A stretch of DNA of 64,000 nt, from contig OZ026531.1 of the NCBI GenBank assembly GCA_964019695.1, positions 6,643,701 through 6,707,700 of the forward strand, given 5' to 3'. The position numbers and the translations under genes were made by a program. This stretch comes from Loripinus fragilis (lineage: Eukaryota; Mollusca; Bivalvia; Lucinida; Lucinidae). Each line of letters opens with the position of its first letter. The stretch's first letter is position 1. The notes under the pieces are model-generated. The model saw only the letters and a list, made by a program, of their open reading frames with translations, made no database searches and was not told the DNA's origin. Shown here one piece after another: positions 57,890 through 64,000 of the stretch.

Positions 57890-58335
57890 TCAAAATATAA
57901 CACTTTTTAACAGCTAGGTGCCCTATTTTGTGCACTCGGCGACTGCAACCAACCCGCGATGACTGCACTGTTCGAGTACAGTGGTTCTCTAGCGTGATTG
58001 GGCACTCATCAAAAGTATGTGTAAGTTTACACCAATTTTTGATGGCAGCTTTACCTCGACATATTTGGACACAAACTTACAGGCCAGAGAACCCTGTACT
58101 CAAGCAGTACAGTCATCGCGTATTGGTTGCAGACGACAAGTGCTCAGAATCGTGTATCTAGCTGTTAAAAGGGTAATATTTTGGTCAATGTTTTCCTTTC
58201 AATTAGCGATTAATATTTTCAGAAGTAAAATATTGACCAAATTAACAGTTAGGTACACTATTTTGTGCACTCGTCGACTGCAACCAACACGTGACGACTG
58301 CGCTGTTCAAGTACAGTGGTCCTCTAGCGTGACTT
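57890..58335. repeat. Foldback plus third direct copy inside the Spy-like element
   Basis: A ~110-bp unit ('tttgtgcactcg.cgactgcaacc', 'gtacagtggt.ctctagcgtga') at 57910-58000 is inverted at 58085-58165 and repeated directly at 58235-58335. Confidence 0.75.
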
Positions 58336-58993
58336 AAGAACTGAACACTTTGAGATCAGTTTTTTTATCCTCAGATGAACTTTAAACATTTCTCAGTAAA
58401 ATTGAAATAAAAACACATACGTTTTAGAGCAGTTAAATGGTTAAACCAAATACCAGCTGAGTGGCAGTTCTGCTGCCATGGAGTTTAGTTTATCATATGA
58501 TGTTGGGTCTGGGAGTGAAATAACGGCATGCAATAAAGTCTATAAAGTGGTTTACAGATTTTCGCGAAACGATATGACGCCCATAACAACGTTGCGTACA
58601 TAATGACAAAACTATAACGTTTTAACGGCATAAATGAGATTTCAAACTAACTTTTAACATAAATTGTTAAAAATAACATTGTTTCTATACAGTGATAGAC
58701 ATCAATAAAAATAACTTGTGACGTGGTAACCTGTTTGACTTTCTCATATAAATGTCATGTGAGCTTCAGTAGAACTTCAATGGCTCAAACTCTGATGGCT
58801 CAATTACCTGGGTTGGCTAGAACTATCACCATGGTCCCTACAGGCCATTTATACATAATCCACCCTGGATGGCTAGAACTACTCTTGGCTAAAATTATTT
58901 TTTATGACTCCAAGCCTGTTCGAGCCATTGATGTTTTACTGCATGTGAGGTGCTGAATGTAGGGACTGAAGCCGGCAACAGCTTGCGTGAGCA

Positions 58994-59176
58994 TTTGTTT
59001 GTTTTATTTGATTCTTTACGTCCCATCAACAATCTTTCAGTTAAAAAGGGACGGGTCTTCCTGGGTTGAACCCGTATTAAGCTAGGATAATTCTGTCTTG
59101 TTCAAGGACCACAAAGCAGTGAGGCTCGAACCTGCGGCCCCTCGGTATCGAGTCAATCACTCTACCACTGAGCCAT
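58994..59176 (-). mobile_element. tRNA-derived SINE inside the Spy-like element
   Basis: Reverse copy with tail TTTGTTTGTTTTATTTGATT, conserved body, and head ending CTCTACCACTGAGCC. Confidence 0.85.
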
Positions 59177-59649
59177 AATAAGAAAAAATTAAACAACATA
59201 AGCACATGGATGATTTTTTTTACTATTTTTATTATTGCCAGCCGGTTTCCTATCTTCAGGGCAATAATTGCGTCAAAATATGCGTTGCTTCTTAGCAACG
59301 TCACTACTAAAATATGCGTACACATGTGTACACAACGTACTCTATATTTGCAACGTCATCAAAATAAGTTTAACGTTAATGGCGTCAAAATATGCGCAGT
59401 TTCCTAGCGACGTCATTAACAAGATGCAGTGTGACGATGTGAATACATGCCATTTTCAAAAAGTATCGTTTTTTATCGAAATCCATTGCTACAGGAGATA
59501 TATGCATGCGTGCGAATGTCAGACAATATGAAATTAAAGCAGAGGAAAACTATGCCCTCAACCACAAATTGAGTCGGCAAGCATGCCTACGATTCTTTAT
59601 TTTGTCACAATGATACAGGCAGAAATCCACCAATTCATGCACAAACACA

Positions 59650-60420
59650 ATTTTGGGTAAACTTTGAAATGACAAAGTGCTGCGGTTACCTTGAATATAA
59701 GGTCAAGGTCATCAAGATCGGATAACTCTTTTCTGTCACCAAAAAATTATAACTCTTTTCTGTGTGACCCTGAATATTAAGTCAAGGTCACCAAAATCAG
59801 AAAACCCCGTCCCCTTCTCTCATTCATGTATCTAATCAAGATCGGTTAAAATCCATCCACTGGCTCAAAAGATAATGCACGGAAACTCTATTTTGGACAT
59901 TTCAAAGCGCCAATGTGACCTTGAAAATAAGGTCAAGGGCACTCAAGTCTAATCAACTCCTCTCCTTCTCATAAAAATGTATCTATGTGAGTTTGGTCAA
60001 AATCCATCCACTGATTAGAAAGATAATTCACATAAACACCAAAATCCATCCACTGATTAAGAAGATAATTCACATAAACCCTATTTTTGACATTCCAAAG
60101 TGCCGGTGTGACCTTGAAAATTAGATCAAGGTCACTAAAATGTAATCAGCCCTTTTCCTCTTCCCAACAATGTATCTGTGCAAGTTTGGTCAAAATTTAT
60201 TCACTGATTTTAAAAATAACGCACAGAAGCCCTATTTTGGACATTTCATTGTGCCGGTGTGACCTTGAAAATTAGGTCAAGGTCACCAAATTCTGATCAC
60301 CTCTTTTTCTCTTCCAAGCAATGTATCTGTGCAAGTTTGGTTAAAATCCATCAACTGGTTTAGAAGATAATGTACAGAAACCCTATTTTGGACATTTCAC
60401 GGAAAATAAACTTCACGGAT
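59650..60420. repeat. Satellite-like array with gtgaccttgaaaa units
   Basis: Degenerate units of about 150 bp: 'tgtgaccttgaaaat.aggtcaagg', 'catgtatctgtg.aagtttggt', 'aaaatccatccactg', 'agataat.cacagaaaccctat'. 'gtgacc' recurs at about 59914, 60107 and 60258, and the middle interval contains an extra partial repeat. Other ~150-bp arrays in the window have unrelated sequence but the same layout. Confidence 0.65.
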
Positions 60421-61379
60421 GCCGACCCTTCCACAGATGCCGACGGGATCCGCACCAAAAGCAATATCTTCACCCCTTCCCAAACCTTCGGGCCTAGGGA
60501 CAAAAGTACTCACACAGGCATTGTATTGCGGCATTGTAAAATTACTAAGTGATGCTTGACTTAACATTTTAGGGTAAATTACGTTACTTTTAGCGGTAAA
60601 AGTCGTGTAGGGTACCTATGTTTATTGACCCCTAAATTAAATAATTTAAGCACTAGACATGTAAAAACTGCATTTTTCTCATTTAAATACACTGTTTAAT
60701 AACATATCTAAAAATAATCCATTTTTATAACAGGGCCGATTTTGCCCCTTCGTGAACCAAGCCCTTTGTTTGGTGACTTACTTACACAAGTGGGTGAGCA
60801 GGAGCATTACCATTTTTTGGATCCCCCTTGCATGGGCCCCAGTGAGTGTGCATTTTCTGGCTTTGCTGTCTCTTTCTGAATTGCTGGGTAGAACTCGACC
60901 AAATTTGTGAGCAACTTAAACAAATTATGTATACAAGAGCTTATTTTGGGGTACCCCACTCAGAGGGGTCAAAAGTGTCTGCCCATTCTTCTTTTATGCT
61001 AATTTGAACATGCTGGGCTGAATTCAACCTAATTTGTTGAAAGGTCAACTTTCTCACAAGTAGGGAGTGCTAAAGAACATTTATTTTTTATCCTTCCAGC
61101 CAATTGACCTTGCAAGTTATTAGTAATAAAAGTGTCTGTTTATCTGTCCATTTACTAATTATGCTATCCCCTAACCTGCTTAATTTTGGATATGGTGAAC
61201 CCACAGGAAATTAATACAGGAAAGTTAAATAAATAGACCTGTGATCAACCAATTATTAAGGCTTGATCAGAAATTGGGCACATTGAAGGTGCTAGCCAGA
61301 TCTTCTGGGTGCCAATATAAGTACAAGATAATTCAATTAAGTAAGTATTAAATTAGTATTTAGCATCAGTACTAAGTAC

Positions 61380-62120
61380 TATCAGATTTTAGCATTGGTG
61401 GTACTTTCAGATTTTGGTTTCAGTACTATTTGGTATTATCTGGTACTTTCAGTTTTTTGCATTGGTACTATTTGGTATTTTGTGGTACTTACAAATTTTG
61501 GTATTGGTACTATTTGGTATTATATGGTACTTTCAGATTTTGGTATGGGCACTATTTGGTATTTGGTGGTACTTTCTGATTTTGGTACCATATTTATACT
61601 ATTTGGTATTTTATGGTACTTTAAGGTTTGGTATTGGTACTATTCAGTATTTTCTGGTTTTAGTATTGTTACTATTTGGTATTTTGTGGTACTTTCAGAT
61701 TTCAGTATTGGTACTATTTGGTATTTAATGGTACTTTCAGATTTCAGTAATGGTACTATTTGGTATTTAATGGTACTTTCAGATTTCAGTATTGGTACTA
61801 TTTGGTATTTTGTAGTACTTTCAGATTTCAGTATTGGTACTATTTGGTATTTAATGGTACTTTTAGATTTCGGTATCGGTACTATTTGGTATTTTATGGT
61901 ACTTTCAGATTTTTGTACTGGTACTATTTGGTATTTTGTGGTACTTTCTGATTTTTGCATTGGTACTATTTGGTATTTTGTGGTACTCACATATTTTGGC
62001 AGTTTTTGGTATTTTATGTTACTTTCAGATTTTTAGTAGGCAATGGTACTATATGGTATTTTATGGTACTTTCAGGTTTTGCTTAATGGTACTTTTTGGT
62101 ACTTTATGGTACTTTTCCGT
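61380..62120. repeat. 42-bp tandem array of copy C, longest of the three
   Basis: About 17 units, with local unit triplication near 61690-61860 (GATTTCAGTATTGGTACTAT repeated). Produces a 213-codon open frame on plus and a 116-codon one on minus. Confidence 0.95.
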
Positions 62121-62518
62121 GAAAACTATACATTAGCTAGAAAAGAAATGGAATTATCTGTTATTATTTAGAACTTCTAAATTGCTGAATTGGGATTTTG
62201 TGGAAATATTTGGGACTCTTGTCAATACAGAATTGAGTTTTTCTGGGATTAAATGGTATTTTAATAAATGAACAGGTTGGGATTATTTACGATTTAGTGG
62301 AACCTGATCAAATGGGACTTTCTGGGATTAAATGGTATTTTCAGTACCAGAAAATACCATAAAATCCCATATGCCATTTAACATTCCATTTAATACCAAA
62401 TACTCCCAATGTTGGGATTTATTGGGATTAAGTGGTTATCCCAGAAAGTACCATTAAAGTGAGTTCCAGAAAGTTCTAGAACAGTACCAATAAATCCCAC
62501 TTCATTTTCGCAAGGGTA

Positions 62519-63134
62519 GAAGGAGAGGAGAGGTCCAAACACTTAATCTTTTCATATTACTAAAACATTTTGGCTTTTCTTACGTACTATTAAAATTGAA
62601 AAGTATTTCAAGGTACTTATTTGTAAGGAGTGCGTTACTGACAATAAGCTCAAAATTTTTCCTTCTCTAAACTATGATCATTCAATTATCTGACAAAATT
62701 ACTGCTGTTTGTCCAAATTTTAAGTCTTTTTACGGTAATTTTAGAATATATCATGCTAAGCAAAACAGGACATGCATGCATTCATTATAACCACATATTA
62801 AAAAGATAAATGCATTCAAACGACTGTGAAATTCATTTCCTTATAAGGAATTTGCGACTAATTTGTCCCATTATCGTAAGTTATATGAAAGCAGACTGTT
62901 ACATTATAATACCATTGAGTCAACATGAATCAAGGCTATATGTTGGCAAAAATGCTTGTTTGTGGGATAACAATTTTCAGCCATATATAATGCAGGGGTG
63001 GAAAATTCTTAAAATTTCTACTCATCCTACATTGTGGCTGATGATATAGTATGTTTGTTAATTCATTAGTTCTACTTGTCCTGCAGCATAAATGAGGTTC
63101 TGGTCATGGCGAGCAGATGAAAAGATTTTTCCAG
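62519..63134. other. No gene seen
   Basis: AT-rich DNA. Bases 62995-63090 share a few words ('acttgtcctgcag') with the ends of the 35-bp-minisatellite element but are too decayed to call. Confidence 0.35.
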
Positions 63135-63425
63135 TCCTCACCATGTGCAGAGCCAGAGGGGGGGACAGGGGGGCGACCCCCCCCCCCCCCCAATAACAAA
63201 AATATAGAGTTTCTTAGCAATACTGGTCCAGATCCCCTAAAAAATCACAAAGCTACGCAGTCAGCAATCAATGTTGGACCAACATCGGCCCACCAGCAAA
63301 ACACTAAATGGTGGGGCGGTGTTAGCCCCGCTGATAGTGGTATTTGGATCCTCCCTGCCCCTAAAAAAAACTTTAAAAAATTGTCAAAGTCGGACCACCT
63401 CTGATAAAACTTTCTGGATCCGTGC
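63135..63425. repeat. GCGGATCCAG-type element with C/G homopolymer
   Basis: 'gtgcagagccagagggggggac' at the left and CTGGATCCGTGCA at the right are imperfectly inverted, and a C run lies at 63176-63191. Similar in layout to 14752-15030. Confidence 0.5.
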
Positions 63426-64000
63426 AAGCTCAGTAAAGGTGGGTTATCCTACCACTCTGTTCCTATAAGGGTAGATATTTAACAATTTACCAGTGCTATT
63501 GTCAGTGACTGACAACTGCACTACCCAAATCAATGATAAATTGCTGAAGGATCAAAAACAGCCCTTATATCTGTCCCTTAAAGTGTACATGTACATGCTA
63601 GAAAACATTAATCCAACAGGTGTTGATGTATATAATTTCAAAACTTGGAAATAACCCAAAATCAAATTTTCTCAAAACTTTTAGTAGGGCGTATACCTAA
63701 AACTTGAGTAAAATACTGTATATGTTTTGAAACATTATACTGCCAGATCTAGTAACTGTTACAAATTGTTTTGATTTTTCTTAAGATACAAAAGAGATAT
63801 CAAACAATGCAATCATTAAACAAAAAGTTTTATTGTTATGCAAGATTTAATCCATGTAACAATGTTATATATGTTTCTCGATCTTTACAAAAAATTACAA
63901 TCATATAAACATTTAGATTATTTCACTAATTCATTAAATAAAATCTTTCTTTTTAAAATCATTTTGCCTAATGGAGCAAGATTTGTAATAATGAGGACTG
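63426..64000. other. No gene seen
   Basis: AT-rich sequence to the window end with no recognised coding, repeat or RNA signal. Confidence 0.4.

Larger units (their letters stand above)
56611..60764. mobile_element. 4154-bp Spy-like TIR element inserted between AAA and TTT
   Basis: Left end GGGCTAAGTTCACGAAGGGG then TAAAATCGGCCCTGT. Right end, inverted, GGGCTTGGTTCACGAAGGGG then CAAAATCGGCCCTGT: about 36-bp inverted repeats with three differences. The flanks are CCAACCAAA and TTTGTTTGG; the empty site in copies A (42409-42423) and B (49492-49506) reads CCAAATTTG, so nothing was duplicated or lost. Insertion between AAA and TTT without duplication is the published hallmark of the Spy group. 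No transposase ORF is visible, so the copy is probably non-autonomous or decayed; it contains a SINE and satellite DNA. Confidence 0.8.
55082..62516. mobile_element. 3.2-kb TIR element with 42-bp array, copy C, split by a Spy-like element
   Basis: CCCTTGCGAAAAAT and ATTTTCGCAAGGG ends with TA on both sides (55080-55081, 62517-62518). Removing 56611-60764 leaves 3281 bp collinear with copies A and B. Confidence 0.9.

Overview
This window reads as intron-rich, repeat-saturated genomic DNA of an animal, most likely a marine invertebrate and probably a bivalve mollusc. That taxonomic call is inference. It rests on AT-rich DNA with no prokaryotic gene organisation, GT-AG splice sites, tRNA-derived SINEs with (AAAC)n tails, elements with about 150-bp central satellites and stem-loop ends, and 'gaccttgacctt' spacer repeats. 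There are no rRNA genes, CRISPR arrays or operons.

Gene content. I find one split gene, on the minus strand across about 28.4-1.8 kb. Nine candidate exons (28352-28258, 27783-27755, 19166-18990, 13958-13806, 12346-12263, 8578-8475, 7099-7001, 5881-5107, 1863-1786) join in phase without a stop into at least 531 codons. The product is a Ser/Pro-rich then helical then strongly acidic protein whose family I do not recognise. The six central exons are well supported; the first two and the last are weaker. A cysteine-rich single-exon ORF runs off the left edge (463-1, minus). Other coding signals are transposon remnants: a tyrosine-recombinase C-terminus (35434-35670) and a degraded non-LTR reverse transcriptase end (39410-39950).

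Layout. 0.5-28.4 kb is the split gene, its introns packed with palindromic CATATG MITEs (14 or more copies), another MITE family, SINEs, a 1.95-kb hAT element with a perfect 8-bp target duplication, and a 2.8-kb TIR element. 28.7-40.4 kb holds SINEs with target duplications, a 1.0-kb TIR element, an element carrying a 35-bp minisatellite, a local rearrangement with perfect direct and inverted repeats, and a 430-bp GAT microsatellite. 40.9-62.5 kb is dominated by three copies (A, B, C) of one roughly 3.2-kb TIR element carrying a 42-bp tandem array. Copy A sits inside a 35-bp-minisatellite element and copy B inside a SINE. Copy C is itself split by a 4154-bp TIR element inserted exactly between AAA and TTT without target duplication, the signature of Spy transposons. 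A 1.2-kb element with a 151-bp satellite lies at 51.8-53.0 kb.

The main interest is mobile-DNA architecture (empty-site proof of a duplication-free insertion, tandem arrays inside TIR elements, MITEs abutting splice sites) rather than a protein system. I saw no new multi-gene system.
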